The translations under genes and the position numbers were made by a program. From Neptuniibacter caesariensis (lineage in GTDB: Bacteria; Pseudomonadota; Gammaproteobacteria; Pseudomonadales; Balneatricaceae), in assembly GCF_000153345.1 (NCBI RefSeq), contig NZ_CH724125.1, positions 916,716-980,715 on the forward strand: 64,000 bases of DNA, in the 5' to 3' direction. Shown piece after piece: positions 54,992 through 64,000 of this stretch (its first letter is position 1; every line of letters starts with the position of its first letter). A model generated the notes under the pieces. It was given only the letters and a program-made list of their open reading frames with translations. It was not told the DNA's origin and searched no databases.

Positions 54992-56971
54992 TTATAGTGT
55001 AAATCGCTTCAGCAGGTCTTGTTGCTTGTTAGAAATTGACAGCAACTGATCACTACTGTTGGATGCTTCCTGTGCGCCTTCAGCCGTTTCACTTGCCGAA
55101 TGATTGATACTGTTTAGCTGAGTGCTGACCTCTTGTACGGCCTGCCTCTGCTGTTGTGCAGCATCTTCGATCTGGGTGTTCAGCAAGCGGATGTTGCTGA
55201 TCGATTCATTCATGGAAGCCAGTGATTCCTGCGAAGTGTTTGCGTTGCCAACACAGGATTGCGCCTGGTCATAGCTGTTCTGCATAACCGTAACCACTTC
55301 CTGAATACTGCCTTTCATATTCTCGATCATCTCCTGAATCTCATCAGTTGAGTTACGAGTACGGCTGGCTAGTCCGCGAACTTCATCGGCTACAACGGCG
55401 AAGCCGCGTCCATGATCACCGGCACGGGCCGCTTCGATCGCCGCGTTGAGAGCCAGCAGGTTGGTCTGTTCAGCGATCGCGTGGATAGTTTCCAGAATCG
55501 CGTCGATCTCTGTGCTGTAGTTCGCCAGACCATTACTGACGTCTACCGCATTGTTGATAGCCGCTGCCTGTTCTTTAATGCTCTTCAGCGTTTCGCCAAC
55601 ATTATTGTTTACTTCATGGCTCAGGCTTTCACACTGATGAACTGCATCCAGGGTGGTCGCACTATGGTTTGCAACTTCGCCTACGCTGCTTTCCATCTCT
55701 AGCGCAGCCGAAGAGGCCATCTCAAGCTGCTGACTTTGATCCTGCATAGCGCCTGTGGTCAACTGGCTGATTTCAGAATTGGTCTGTGCCACGACAGATA
55801 GGTTTTCTGAGCCTTTTGCAACTTCCTGCAGAATCTGGCGCTGACTTGATACAACTGTGTTTAGTGACTCAGCAAGTTCACCGAATTCATCTTTACGTGC
55901 CTGGTTGAAGCTAACGGTCAAATCACCATCACGTAGTTTCAGTAGCTCAGACGTAAACTGTGCCAGCGGCTTTCTGATCGTACCGATCGTGATAAAAGCG
56001 ATAAACACAGCAAAAGCGGTAGTACCGACCGAGAGCGCAATGATCAGGCCTTTACTCAGGCTATTCGCTTCTTGTGCAGCGGTTTCCGCTGTGCTGGCTT
56101 CATTTTTCGCAAATTCAATAAACTGATTTGCAGCTGTGCTGACTTTCTTAAGCAATTGGTGGGTGTTGGTGAGCTGCTTATTTAGCTCATCAAGTGTTTG
56201 CTGCTTTCGGTTGTAGAGGTTGATTAAGCCGTCTTCTTTATTAAAGTGCGTGTCTAGGGCAATAATCAAACTGTTAACTTGCTGGGCTTTAAGTTCTGCT
56301 TTGGTAAAAGCCGCGTACTTGTCAGTCAGATCACCTTTGTTCGATGCTACACGCTCATTCAGCGTTTTAAGATCACCACCGCGTTTATAGTTGGTTATCT
56401 GTATACGTAACTTGGTCATACTGCGGGTCAGGTTACGCGCTGCGATTACGCCATCACTGTTTCTGCTTTTGCTGATATAGCGTTGTGTCCAGCCTGATAC
56501 CGAATCCGCTTTGCCTTGCAGGTCCAGCTCTTGTTCTGTCACACGCTGGCTCAGCACCAGGCGCTCATTATGTAGCTTGAGTACCGAAGCGGCTTGCTTT
56601 TGATAGTCCTGGCTAAGCTTTTCAACACCTGCCAGCTTCTCAGACAGTTCCGGCTGGTTTTCCAGAAGGGGCGCTAGCTGCTTTATCTTTGCGCTGAATG
56701 ATTTGAGATTGGCTTCAAAGACTTTCGTGCTCGCTGCAATCTTTTCGCTGTCTTCTTCGGCAAGGGTGATATAGAGGTTTTGGTTGGCTTGTTGCAGTTC
56801 GATCATCTGGTTGAAACTGCCAACCAGAATCGGCAGGGTATCTTCAGTAATGTGATTTAACTTCTGGTAGATATTACTGTTACCAACCAGACCACCGCCA
56901 CCAACGACCAGAATCGAGATAACCAGTGCGGCGAAACCCAAGGTAATTTTATGGGTGAGTTTTAGGCTCAT
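54992..56971 (-). CDS. Methyl-accepting chemotaxis protein
   Basis: This 659-residue receptor has a membrane helix at about 8-28, a long helical periplasmic sensor (about 30-310) with many Gln and Lys, a second helix ([20 protein letters not shown]), HAMP and a cytoplasmic signalling domain with the invariant hairpin tip [20 protein letters not shown] and [20 protein letters not shown]. No CheB/CheR-binding pentapeptide is seen at the C-terminus (it ends [13 protein letters not shown]). It is a single-gene unit with its own terminator. The ligand is unknown. Confidence 0.95.
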   Translation of the reverse strand: MSLKLTHKITLGFAALVISILVVGGGGLVGNSNIYQKLNHITEDTLPILVGSFNQMIELQQANQNLYITLAEEDSEKIAASTKVFEANLKSFSAKIKQLAPLLENQPELSEKLAGVEKLSQDYQKQAASVLKLHNERLVLSQRVTEQELDLQGKADSVSGWTQRYISKSRNSDGVIAARNLTRSMTKLRIQITNYKRGGDLKTLNERVASNKGDLTDKYAAFTKAELKAQQVNSLIIALDTHFNKEDGLINLYNRKQQTLDELNKQLTNTHQLLKKVSTAANQFIEFAKNEASTAETAAQEANSLSKGLIIALSVGTTAFAVFIAFITIGTIRKPLAQFTSELLKLRDGDLTVSFNQARKDEFGELAESLNTVVSSQRQILQEVAKGSENLSVVAQTNSEISQLTTGAMQDQSQQLEMASSAALEMESSVGEVANHSATTLDAVHQCESLSHEVNNNVGETLKSIKEQAAAINNAVDVSNGLANYSTEIDAILETIHAIAEQTNLLALNAAIEAARAGDHGRGFAVVADEVRGLASRTRNSTDEIQEMIENMKGSIQEVVTVMQNSYDQAQSCVGNANTSQESLASMNESISNIRLLNTQIEDAAQQQRQAVQEVSTQLNSINHSASETAEGAQEASNSSDQLLSISNKQQDLLKRFTL

Positions 56972-57359
56972 TTAACTACTCCAGCGCAGTACTTCTTGTT
57001 GTTATTCTGCAATCCCTATTCAAACAAGAGTAAGGGAAAGTACTTATTTTTTTAACTCTAACTAAAACAACTTTAGAGATACAGTAAAAATTACACTTTA
57101 GTCGCTGTTTTGTGTAGAGAAATGTTGTTTTTTTATCATACTTAAGTCGTGTAAGGCACTAGAAGCATATGAAATACGCAATTAATTCCTTATTCATCGT
57201 GGTTGATAGCCCTTCGTTTTTAAACAAAGTGCTATATATCAGTGTAGTCGAATCCGTAGTTGCCGGGTTAATCATTCATTATGGTAATCAGGAAGGGGTG
57301 GGGCGCTGCTTGCATTATTAAGGATGCTATTGGACGTTAATAATCAAGGGGAGATGTGC
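56972..57359. other. Gene-free AT-rich stretch upstream of the chemotaxis receptor
   Basis: It should hold the receptor promoter (leftward) and that of the small gene at 57360 (rightward). I looked for a flagellar sigma-28 site (TAAAG-N15-GCCGATAA) before the receptor and did not find a convincing one. Confidence 0.5.
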
Positions 57360-57509
57360 ATGAGCATGGAGGGTAAAGGATCTCGATGCAGAGGCGTCTA
57401 TCGTAAAGGCGATAAGTACTATAAATACCGGTTGTATGGTGAAGGGCAGTTAGAAAAAGTAATACGTTATAGGCAATTTATCTCCGGAAACACACTCGCT
57501 ACTAAATAA
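57360..57509 (+). CDS. Small basic protein, 49 aa
   Basis: The open frame begins at 57324, but AAGGGGAG (57346-57353) lies six bases before ATG 57360, which I take as the start. The product (MSMEGKGSRCRGVYRKGDKY, then YKYRLYGEGQLEKVIRYRQF) is basic and Tyr-rich with no membrane segment. A rho-independent terminator follows directly. The site, terminator and isolated position favour a real but unrecognised gene. Confidence 0.5.
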   Translation: MSMEGKGSRCRGVYRKGDKYYKYRLYGEGQLEKVIRYRQFISGNTLATK

Positions 57510-57511
57510 AA

Positions 57512-57535
57512 AAATCCCCGGCGAACCGGGGATTT
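57512..57535. terminator. Bidirectional terminator between the 49-aa gene and htpX
   Basis: AAATCCCCGG, loop CGAA, CCGGGGATTT is a perfect ten-bp stem with an A run on the left; it can serve both converging genes. Confidence 0.88.
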
Positions 57536-57550
57536 ATTATGAAGTGATGT

Positions 57551-58438
57551 TTACTTCATGTTTTGTAGGGCCTGGATACGTTTGTCTAGTGGTGGATGGC
57601 TCGCACGTAGGGCCATTAAGCCTGATTGCAAGTGGCTACTGATACCGAAGGCCGTTAGCTGCCCCGGCATCTGATCCGGCATATCGTACTCAGCTTTCAA
57701 GCGCTGAAGTGCACCGATCATTGCGTGGTTGCTGGACAGGCGTGCACCAGCTTCATCGGCGCGGAACTCGCGGTAGCGTGAGAACCAGGCAACAATAAAT
57801 GATGCAAGGAATGCGAAAATCAGTTCAAAAACAATGACCGTGATGAAATAACCAATACCAGTACCCGCTGGGCTTTCATCGTCGTCACTTTTAAGGAAAC
57901 TATCTACCGCATAGCCTGCAATACGTGCAAAGAACATAACGAATGTGTTGATTACGCCCTGAACCAGCGCCATTGTAACCATGTCGCCATTTGCAACGTG
58001 GCCAATCTCGTGGGCCATAACCGCTTTGATCTCTTCCTTCTGGAAACGTTGTAGCAGGCCTAAGCTCACCGCGACCAGCGCATCATTCTTATTCCAGCCT
58101 GTTGCAAAGGCATTGGCTTGCTGAGCAGGGAAAATGCCCACTTCTGGCACTTTTATACCTGCCTGTTGTGATAGTTCAGCAACCGTATCCAGCAACCATT
58201 GCTCGTCAGCATTGCGGGCTTGGGTGATGATCTCTGTTCCTGTGCTCATTTTGGCCATCTTTTTCGATAGGAACAGCGAGATAAATGAACCTATAAAGCC
58301 AAAAACTACACAGAAAATAAGAAGAACGGGAAGATTTAGCCCTGTTGCTGTGACGTAGTGCCCGAACAGAATATTTAAAGTAATACTGGCGACAATCAGT
58401 ACAGCGATATTGGTAAGTAAAAATAAACCGATGCGCAT
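57551..58438 (-). CDS. htpX: Membrane zinc metalloprotease HtpX
   Basis: This 295-residue M48 protease has an N-terminal pair of helices ([40 protein letters not shown]), the zinc motif [13 protein letters not shown] and the third ligand region [17 protein letters not shown]. Start at MRIGLF (58438) matches the usual HtpX N-terminus; eight extra codons are possible upstream. The family degrades misfolded inner-membrane proteins and usually belongs to an envelope-stress regulon. It is divergent from a methyltransferase gene. Confidence 0.95.
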   Translation of the reverse strand: MRIGLFLLTNIAVLIVASITLNILFGHYVTATGLNLPVLLIFCVVFGFIGSFISLFLSKKMAKMSTGTEIITQARNADEQWLLDTVAELSQQAGIKVPEVGIFPAQQANAFATGWNKNDALVAVSLGLLQRFQKEEIKAVMAHEIGHVANGDMVTMALVQGVINTFVMFFARIAGYAVDSFLKSDDDESPAGTGIGYFITVIVFELIFAFLASFIVAWFSRYREFRADEAGARLSSNHAMIGALQRLKAEYDMPDQMPGQLTAFGISSHLQSGLMALRASHPPLDKRIQALQNMK

Positions 58439-58595
58439 CATAGTTAACAATAGTCCTGTCATTAAAAAACTTATTATTAGATGGTGGCGGATACTAAAAG
58501 TTTCAAGTCAAAATGTCTTCTATTATCTGGTCTCAGAAACCGCTCAGGCCTATAATCTAGCCCCCATTTTTTACGACTGTACTACAGGAGCTTTA

Positions 58596-59501
58596 ATGCA
58601 AGCCGTTCTTGATGAAATTCAGCGCCAGATTCCACTGGCTAATGGTGAATCTCGCCGCATTTTTCATGGAAGAGGTCACTGCTTTGACGGCTTTGAACAT
58701 CTGGTCGTGGACTGGTTCCCTCCCTACGCTGTTGCCCGACTTTATAAACCGGTAGAGGCTGATTGGTTAGAAGCGCTGAGTGAAACGATTAAGTCAGTGC
58801 CTGAGGTGGAAGGGCTGGTGATTCAGCAGCGCTCCCGTGGTCAGGATTCGTTGCAGGATGTTGTTTGGGGTGATGTTCCTGATCAGATGAATACCATGGA
58901 ACTTGGACTGTTTTATCAGGTCAAACCTCAACGTAATCAAAATAGCGGCCTTTTTCTGGATATGCGTGAAGGGCGCCGCTGGGTTATGCAGAACGCAGGT
59001 GGCAAGCGTGTTCTAAACTTATTTTCATATACCTGTGCATTTTCAGTTGCTGCCCTGGCGGGTGGTGCTGATCATGTTGTTAATGTTGATATGTCGCGTG
59101 GTGCAATCAATACGGGTAAAGAAAATCATCGCCTCAATGGCTTGCAAGATGGCAGAGTTAAATTCCTGGCTTATGATCTTTTCAGATCCTGGAAGCGGGT
59201 AAGACAATACGGCCCTTATGATCTTATTGTCATCGATCCTCCTAGCTTCCAACCAGGTAGTTTTGTTGCTGAAAAAGACTATCGTCGGGTTATCCGACGA
59301 CTAAATGAGTTAACAGAGGCAGGAAGTCAGGTGCTTGCCTGTCATAATGATCCCAAAAACGGGACTGAATTTTTAAAGCAGCTGATGCTTGAGGAGTGTC
59401 CGGATTTCAGGTTTGTCGAGCGATTAGCAAACCCAGAAGACTTTCCGGAAGCAGAAGTAGAAAAAGGACTTAAAGTGCTGCTTTATACTAGGGAGAAATA
59501 A
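58596..59501 (+). CDS. Class I SAM-dependent methyltransferase (RlmI/RlmK-like)
   Basis: ATG 58596 has CAGGAG five bases upstream and is taken as start; the open frame from 58410 overlaps htpX and its promoter. The 301-residue protein has SAM motif I KRVLNLFSYTCAFSVAALAG, VVNVDMSRGAINTGKENHRL and motif IV YDLIVIDPPSFQPGSF, the last as in 23S rRNA m5C/m2G methyltransferases. N-terminal residues contain IFHGRGHCFDGFEHLVVDWF. An RNA or ribosome-related substrate is likely. The gene abuts the next (stop at 59501, start at 59502). Confidence 0.88.
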   Translation: MQAVLDEIQRQIPLANGESRRIFHGRGHCFDGFEHLVVDWFPPYAVARLYKPVEADWLEALSETIKSVPEVEGLVIQQRSRGQDSLQDVVWGDVPDQMNTMELGLFYQVKPQRNQNSGLFLDMREGRRWVMQNAGGKRVLNLFSYTCAFSVAALAGGADHVVNVDMSRGAINTGKENHRLNGLQDGRVKFLAYDLFRSWKRVRQYGPYDLIVIDPPSFQPGSFVAEKDYRRVIRRLNELTEAGSQVLACHNDPKNGTEFLKQLMLEECPDFRFVERLANPEDFPEAEVEKGLKVLLYTREK

Positions 59502-59996
59502 GTGGAGTTAATCTGTATTGATTTGGAAGCCAGTGGTCTGGGTTCCCAGTCTTACCCGATTGAAGTTGCCTGGATAAACGATGAAACGGGTGAAAAAGAT
59601 AGTTTCCTGATCAATCCGGATACTGCGGAGAATTGGCAGTACTGGGATGACCATGCTGAGGAGATGCATGGTATCGATCGAGGCGATCTGGTTAAGAAAG
59701 GGCTTGATATTAAGCAAGCTTGCAAACGCTTAAATGAAAAACTGAAGGGCAAAACGCTCATCAGTGACGCGTTTGAATTTGATTGGTTTTGGGTCAGCCG
59801 ACTGTTTGACGCGACCGGTATGACACCAAGCTTTAAAATGGCAGGCCTTGAAAGGGTGCTAAGTAAAGAGCAGGTGATTCAGTTTGGCTTTCTGGCTAAA
59901 GCGCAGTTTAGGCGTCATCGAGCGTTGCAGGACGTTGAGGATATCATTACCTGTATTAAGGCGGTGAATCTGAGTTCTGATGCGGAATCGATTTGA
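59502..59996 (+). CDS. DEDD-family 3'-5' exonuclease
   Basis: The GTG start immediately follows the methyltransferase stop. The 164-residue protein has ExoI motif ICIDLEASGLGSQS (D7, E9), ExoII-like SDAFEFDWFWVSRLF and ExoIII-like RRHRALQDVEDIITCI, the DEDDh order. It probably trims RNA or DNA 3' ends. Translational coupling to an RNA-methyltransferase-like gene suggests RNA as substrate; RNase T or oligoribonuclease-like roles are possible but it is not a close match to either. Confidence 0.85.
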   Translation: MELICIDLEASGLGSQSYPIEVAWINDETGEKDSFLINPDTAENWQYWDDHAEEMHGIDRGDLVKKGLDIKQACKRLNEKLKGKTLISDAFEFDWFWVSRLFDATGMTPSFKMAGLERVLSKEQVIQFGFLAKAQFRRHRALQDVEDIITCIKAVNLSSDAESI

Positions 59997-60002
59997 ATAC
60001 AC

Positions 60003-60032
60003 AAAAAAAGGCAGCTTAAGCTGCCTTTTTTT
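60003..60032. terminator. Bidirectional terminator after the exonuclease gene
   Basis: A7, GGCAGC, TTAA, GCTGCC, T7. It lies between converging genes and serves both. Confidence 0.9.
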
Positions 60033-60043
60033 ATAGCGTTTGC

Positions 60044-60877
60044 TTAATCTGCCAAGCCATCCAGGCCTGAATCCAGATTAAGTGCTTCTTCAAGATTATC
60101 AATTGTATCTGCTGATACACCTGCTAACGCAGCAGATTCTGCTGGGAAATTACCCTGCAGAGTTTCAACATCGTCACCATTACGAATAGCGGAGTTAACC
60201 ACACAAGCCAGGTTTACAACGGCAGACAGTGCTGATGGTTCTTCAAAGCTGGTCGGGTTTTTGTGCTGACGGACAGCGATACCCAGTTCAGCGGGGAAGT
60301 TCCACATATCCAGCAGTGCCTGACCTGCTTCTGGAGAAGTAAATCCAAGTCTTTCCATCTCAGCATCGCTGCGGCTGCAGTTGGATTCCTCGATCAGTGT
60401 CTGAATCGCCTGAGCACGCATAGGCTGAGAAAGGTGAAGGAGCAAGCGGCCGATGTTATGTATCAAGCCAGCCGTAAATGCGATATCCGGATCAACGTCT
60501 GTGTCACGCTCTGCAAACCATTTAGCCAGTGCTGCAACGCGGAAGGACTCGCTCCAGAATTTCTTGAGATCCAGGCCTTCAACTTCTTTAACCGAGCCTG
60601 CGATACCTGATGCGATAACGAGTGTTTTCAGGCGAACCATACCTAGCATGACTACCGCTTCATCAATAGAGGAAACTTTGCGGCTTAAACCAAAATGGGC
60701 GGAGTTAACCAAGCGTAGGATTTTAAGGGATAGGGTTTGATCTTGTGATACTTTTTCAGCGATTTCGCCGTAGTCAGCTGCGGGGTTATTTAGCTGCTGA
60801 ATAAGCTGTCTTACCACTTCAGGAACATTGGGCAGTTTGTCTGTTTGCTCAAGTAGTTCGCGAATCTCCATATGCAC
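60044..60877 (-). CDS. HDOD-domain signalling protein
   Basis: This 277-residue protein is almost wholly an HDOD domain: LPNVPEVVRQLIQQLNNP, VSQDQTLSLKILRLVNSAHF, SIDEAVVMLGMVRLKTLVIA, FTAGLIHNIGRLLLHLSQP and NFPAELGIAVRQHKNP. HDOD proteins are HD-like domains without the full metal site and take part in regulation, often around c-di-GMP, chemotaxis or stress. No output domain is attached. A ribosome-binding site (AAGGAG) precedes the ATG on the minus strand. Confidence 0.92.
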   Translation of the reverse strand: MHMEIRELLEQTDKLPNVPEVVRQLIQQLNNPAADYGEIAEKVSQDQTLSLKILRLVNSAHFGLSRKVSSIDEAVVMLGMVRLKTLVIASGIAGSVKEVEGLDLKKFWSESFRVAALAKWFAERDTDVDPDIAFTAGLIHNIGRLLLHLSQPMRAQAIQTLIEESNCSRSDAEMERLGFTSPEAGQALLDMWNFPAELGIAVRQHKNPTSFEEPSALSAVVNLACVVNSAIRNGDDVETLQGNFPAESAALAGVSADTIDNLEEALNLDSGLDGLAD

Positions 60878-61003
60878 TCCTTAGAGATCAGATTCTTGTT
60901 ATTGAGCCCTTCGCAAACTTACGTACCCTTTAAACGCGAAAAGCTCATATAAGATAATTAGAGTTCTACGCCGCTTTTTGCAAGAAGTTTTTGATTTTCT
61001 AGC

Positions 61004-61032
61004 AAAAAAAAGCGGCTAATCGCCGCTTTTTT
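61004..61032 (-). terminator. Terminator after the 123-aa gene
   Basis: A8, GCGGC, loop TAATC, GCCGC, T6. The T run on the minus strand follows the gene at 61036-61407. Confidence 0.85.
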
Positions 61033-61035
61033 AAG

Positions 61036-61407
61036 TTAGTCTTGATTTAGCACCAGGCCTTCTATCTGTGTGCGAATACTTTCGTACTGGCCCATCTCTT
61101 CAGGCATGAAGTAAAGTTTGTAGAAACAGCGGTCAACCAAGCGTGCTTTTTTATCGTTAACTGTTTCTTTGTAAGACCCGAACAGGTAGCTCATCTGGAC
61201 GTGAATAACACGTGTATGAGGTGGAATAGTGTGCTCGTGATGTTCCAGGTCGAAGCGAGTTTTGGCTTCTTTGATTGTGTAGAAAGAGACTTCTGCAACG
61301 TGATTTAGATTAATTAGGAAATTGGACGTTACAGGCACCAGGTGACGCTGTTCCAGTCCGTTATGTTCCATGTAGATGCCGCAGTTTTTTCTTACCTTGA
61401 TAAACAT
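61036..61407 (-). CDS. Unknown 123-residue protein
   Basis: I do not recognise this protein. It is soluble, with beta-rich hydrophobic stretches (HLVPVTSNFLINLNHVAEVS, TRVIHVQMSYLFGSYKETV, FYKLYFMPEEMGQYESIRTQ). The size and strand pattern would fit a small beta-barrel regulator, but the PilZ RxxxR and D/NxSxxG motifs are absent. It has its own terminator and lies between an HDOD gene and alaA. Confidence 0.7.
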   Translation of the reverse strand: MFIKVRKNCGIYMEHNGLEQRHLVPVTSNFLINLNHVAEVSFYTIKEAKTRFDLEHHEHTIPPHTRVIHVQMSYLFGSYKETVNDKKARLVDRCFYKLYFMPEEMGQYESIRTQIEGLVLNQD

Positions 61408-61486
61408 TATTTGTCCTGTTGTTTCCGAATCATTAGGTAACTATACAATAGTATGAGTCAGTATGATTACAATAATCTTACAAAAG

Positions 61487-61514
61487 AAAACGGCCGCATT
61501 TGCGGCCGTTTTTT
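61487..61514 (-). terminator. Terminator of alaA
   Basis: AAAACGGCCGCA and TGCGGCCGTTTT form a 12-bp stem with a TT loop and a following T run on both strands; it overlaps the alaA stop region. Confidence 0.85.
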
Positions 61515-62727
61515 ATTGTTCATAGGTTTTTAAGAAGGTTGCAATCCTTTCTATCGCATCCCTTAGTTCGTCTTCCCGAGGCAGGATAACTAAGCGGAAA
61601 TGCTGTGTATCCGGCAAGTTGAAACCGCTGCCCTGAACGATTAGTACTTTTTGCTGTAACAGTAGATCCAGAGCCATCTTCTCATCGTTTTTAATCGGAT
61701 AAACGTCAGGATCAAGTTTCGGGAACATATAAAGTGCCCCCTCTGGTTTAGTACAGCTAACCCCGGGGATCTCATTAAGCATTTCCCAGGCTAGATTGCG
61801 TTGTTCATAAAGACGGCCGCCTGGCACGATCAATTCATTAACACTTTGGTATCCACCTAAAGCTGTCTGAATCGCATGTTGTGTTGGGACGTTTGAGCAT
61901 AAACGCATGCTCGAAAGCATTTCCAGACCTTCGATATAGTCGCGCGCATTATGCTTAGGGCCGCTGACGATCATCCAGCCGGAGCGGAATCCAGCAGCGC
62001 GGTATGACTTAGACAGACCGTTAAAAGAGATGCACAGCACATCATCAGCCAACGAAGCCATTGAAGTGTGCTCCGCTTCATCGTAAAGAATCTTGTCATA
62101 GATCTCATCTGCGAAGACAATCAGGTTGTGTTCACGGGCTAACTCGATGATCTGTTCAAGTACAGGTTTAGGATAAACAGCACCAGTAGGGTTGTTTGGG
62201 TTGATAACCACGATGCCTTTAGTGCGCTCAGTAATCTTACTGCGCATATCTTCGATATCCGGCGCCCAGTCTTTCTCTTCATCGCAGTGATAGTGGATTG
62301 GGTTGCCGCCACTCAGGCTTACAGCAGCCGTCCACAATGGATAGTCCGGAGCAGGAATTAGCATCTCATCAGTGTCGTTGAGCAGACCCTGCATCGCCAT
62401 CACGATCAGTTCAGAAACACCATTACCAATGTAGATATCTTCAATGCCTACATTTTTGATGCCGTTTTTCTGGCACTCCTGCATCACCGCCTTACGGGCG
62501 GAAAACAAGCCTTTTGAATCGCAGTAGCCCTGGGAGGCGGGCAGGTTAAGGATCACGTCCTGCACAATCTCTTCTGGCGCTTCAAACCCCCATGGGGCCG
62601 GATTACCAATGTTCAGCTTTAAGATTCGTTGACCTTCCTCTTCCAGCCGCTTGGCTTCTTGAAGAACTGGTCCACGAATGTCATAACATACATTGATCAG
62701 CTTGTTTGATTTACGGATAACTGGCAT
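61513..62727 (-). CDS. alaA: Alanine-synthesising transaminase AlaA
   Basis: This 404-residue class I PLP enzyme matches AlaA in length and motifs: YDIRGPVLQEAKRLEEEGQR, ILKLNIGNPAPWGFEAPEEI, YCDSKGLFSARKAVMQECQK, VVINPNNPTGAVYPKPVLEQ, FADEIYDKILYDEAEHTSMA and the PLP lysine in SFNGLSKSYRAAGFRSGWMI. It makes alanine from pyruvate with glutamate as amino donor. It is divergent from msrB and has its own terminator. Confidence 0.95.
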   Translation of the reverse strand: MPVIRKSNKLINVCYDIRGPVLQEAKRLEEEGQRILKLNIGNPAPWGFEAPEEIVQDVILNLPASQGYCDSKGLFSARKAVMQECQKNGIKNVGIEDIYIGNGVSELIVMAMQGLLNDTDEMLIPAPDYPLWTAAVSLSGGNPIHYHCDEEKDWAPDIEDMRSKITERTKGIVVINPNNPTGAVYPKPVLEQIIELAREHNLIVFADEIYDKILYDEAEHTSMASLADDVLCISFNGLSKSYRAAGFRSGWMIVSGPKHNARDYIEGLEMLSSMRLCSNVPTQHAIQTALGGYQSVNELIVPGGRLYEQRNLAWEMLNEIPGVSCTKPEGALYMFPKLDPDVYPIKNDEKMALDLLLQQKVLIVQGSGFNLPDTQHFRLVILPREDELRDAIERIATFLKTYEQ

Positions 62728-62853
62728 TTTTATTTCCTGCAGGCTTGTTCGGGAATTTTTCCCTAAGCAAGCTTGTCCTATTGCAATGGAACCATTCGTT
62801 TATGGTATAAGTCTCTGAAAAAAAGAGGCTAATCATACGCTGTTTGTTTCTTG

Positions 62854-62883
62854 AAACCCAGAAAAACGGGGTTTTTCAGGCTT
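62854..62883 (+). promoter_or_regulatory. Terminator-like hairpin in the msrB leader
   Basis: AAACCC (62854-62859) pairs with GGGTTT (62869-62874), followed by TT and, four bases on, CTTTTTTCTT. It stands just before the msrB ribosome-binding site, so it may attenuate transcription. The stem is short. Confidence 0.4.
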
Positions 62884-62904
62884 TTTTCTTGTTTGGAGAG
62901 AACT

Positions 62905-63312
62905 ATGAGTGAAAAAAAACCAAAATTGGTACGTTCTGAGCAGGAGTGGAAAGAACAGTTAAGTCCGGAGCAGTACAGAATTTGCCGTGAAAAGGGCACC
63001 GAAAGGGCGTTTACCGGTGAGTATTACGATAATAAACAGCTAGGGAAATACCTGTGTGTATGCTGCGGCGATGAGCTGTTTCGCTCGGAAGTTAAATATG
63101 ATTCCGGTAGCGGTTGGCCAAGTTTTTGGGAGCCAGTTTCCTCAGAGGTGATCGATGAGCATCGTGATTCGTCTCATGGCATGATTCGTACTGAAGTGAC
63201 CTGTGCAAGCTGTGGCTCTCATTTGGGGCATGTGTTTCCGGATGGTCCGCAACCAACGGGGCTTAGGTATTGTATCAATTCTGCATCTTTGAATTTTGAA
63301 GAGGGTGAATAA
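62905..63312 (+). CDS. msrB: Peptide methionine-R-sulfoxide reductase
   Basis: ATG 62905 has GGAGAG upstream and gives the usual 135-residue MsrB; the open frame 18 codons longer starts inside a leader hairpin. The zinc cysteines are in [10 protein letters not shown] and [16 protein letters not shown], and the catalytic Cys in [13 protein letters not shown] (C123). The enzyme repairs the R form of oxidised methionine in proteins with thioredoxin. The next gene, a DNA-repair glycosylase-like protein, follows after six bases, so both are probably co-transcribed. Confidence 0.96.
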   Translation: MSEKKPKLVRSEQEWKEQLSPEQYRICREKGTERAFTGEYYDNKQLGKYLCVCCGDELFRSEVKYDSGSGWPSFWEPVSSEVIDEHRDSSHGMIRTEVTCASCGSHLGHVFPDGPQPTGLRYCINSASLNFEEGE

Positions 63313-63318
63313 TCTGCA

Positions 63319-63987
63319 ATGAAGTCTTTCAAATGGATCTACGAGCACGTCTGTGAGCATCGTTCCGGTGAGGATGTAGAAGCATTATTACCGCATTCAT
63401 TATCTAAAATGGAACTCGAAAGGGTGCCGGATGACCGGATTCTAAGTGACATGGCGCGGCGAGTTTTTCGCGCTGGGCTTAAACACTCGCTGGTGGATTC
63501 AAAATGGCCGGAGTTTGAGAAAGCCTTTTACGGATTTGATCCGGAAAAAATTGCTTTAATGAGCGATGAGCAATTAGAAAATCTGATGCAGAACGACAAG
63601 CTAATTCGGCATTGGGGAAAGATAAAGTCTGTGCGCATTAATGCCATGATGGTAGAAGAGCAGGCAAAAAAGCATGGTAGCTTTGCCAAATTTCTGGCTG
63701 ATTGGCCGGAGAACGATATTATCGGCTTATGGGCTTTTTTAAAGAAGCATGGCAACCAGTTAGGTGGTAATTCAGGGCCTTATTTTTTGCGTATGGTCGG
63801 TAAGGATACGTTTATTCTTACCGATGATGTGGTCGCGGGGTTGAAAGCGCAGGGCATTGTGGAAAAGAAACCCACAGCAAAGCGAGATCTTCAGAAAGTT
63901 CAGGATTGTTTTAACCAGTGGCAGCAGGAATCAGGCCGGCCTTTGGCACAGATTAGCCGGTTGCTCTCTTATACGGTGGGCTGGTAA
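63319..63987 (+). CDS. DNA-3-methyladenine glycosylase I-like protein
   Basis: This 222-residue protein belongs to the HhH-GPD-type 3-methyladenine glycosylase I group: DDRILSDMARRVFRAGLKHS, WPEFEKAFYGFDPEKIALMS, KIKSVRINAMMVEEQAKKHG and the hairpin-like region KHGNQLGGNSGPYFLRMVGK with TDDVVAGLKAQGI. It differs from classical Tag (no N-terminal zinc motif MxRCxW), so substrate range may differ. It probably removes alkylated bases from DNA. It follows msrB by six bases, pairing DNA and protein damage repair. Confidence 0.85.
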   Translation: MKSFKWIYEHVCEHRSGEDVEALLPHSLSKMELERVPDDRILSDMARRVFRAGLKHSLVDSKWPEFEKAFYGFDPEKIALMSDEQLENLMQNDKLIRHWGKIKSVRINAMMVEEQAKKHGSFAKFLADWPENDIIGLWAFLKKHGNQLGGNSGPYFLRMVGKDTFILTDDVVAGLKAQGIVEKKPTAKRDLQKVQDCFNQWQQESGRPLAQISRLLSYTVGW

Positions 63988-64000
63988 TGAAGCACGGGGG

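Noticed and set aside
56972..57120. Sigma-28 promoter for the chemotaxis receptor
   Set aside because: TAAAG-like bits occur on the minus strand but no GCCGATAA-like box is at the right distance.
61036..61407. PilZ domain in the 123-residue protein
   Set aside because: RxxxR and D/NxSxxG motifs are absent.

Overview
The window looks like chromosome from a marine gammaproteobacterium of the Oceanospirillales type (Amphritea/Neptunomonas/Marinobacterium-like). This is inferred from moderate GC, TAXI-TRAP and Liv transport, a 180-kDa NAD-glutamate dehydrogenase and a rich c-di-GMP/phosphorelay repertoire; no rRNA or tRNA marker is present to confirm it. I recognise no rRNA, tRNA, CRISPR array, transposase or prophage.

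Layout. (1) 1-9751: the 3' end of a giant repetitive surface protein, then a hybrid kinase with three C-terminal Hpt domains and two REC-GGDEF-EAL regulators whose GGDEF sites look degenerate and EAL sites intact. (2) 9841-16318: a Cus-type copper/silver efflux operon led by a small His/Met/Cys-rich membrane protein. (3) 16386-23429: two TAXI-type TRAP receptors flanking a sensor kinase, a fused TRAP permease and a UspA protein. (4) 23501-28598: NAD-glutamate dehydrogenase and a 75-aa protein. (5) 28617-33598: an unusual response regulator, an AraC regulator fused to a large STAND-like helical C-terminus without a visible P-loop, and a divergent periplasmic solute-binding protein. (6) 33656-39896: D-amino-acid transaminase, LysR regulator, DUF4392 protein, 5-oxoprolinase pxpC-pxpB-pxpA and DUF1445 protein, which together suggest D-glutamate/5-oxoproline catabolism. 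(7) 40291-42198: threonine aldolase and an AraC regulator. (8) 42202-44491: an AT-richer islet with two unknown genes and hairpin repeats. (9) 44492-48234: two phosphate transporters and a Lys-rich coiled-coil protein. (10) 48335-54672: a DMT exporter, a 340-bp array of 10-bp repeats and the liv branched-chain amino-acid ABC operon. (11) 54992-63987: an MCP, HtpX, a methyltransferase plus exonuclease, HDOD protein, an unknown 123-aa protein, AlaA, MsrB and a 3-methyladenine glycosylase-like protein.

Amino-acid use is the common theme of the middle of the window: uptake (TAXI-TRAP, Liv, SBP_bac_3), D-amino-acid/5-oxoproline recycling, threonine cleavage, alanine formation and glutamate oxidation. 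The most distinctive systems are the surface-protein/phosphorelay/dual-phosphodiesterase module, the AraC-STAND/odd-receiver pair, the split D-glutamate-cyclase-like cluster, and the two-gene islet.
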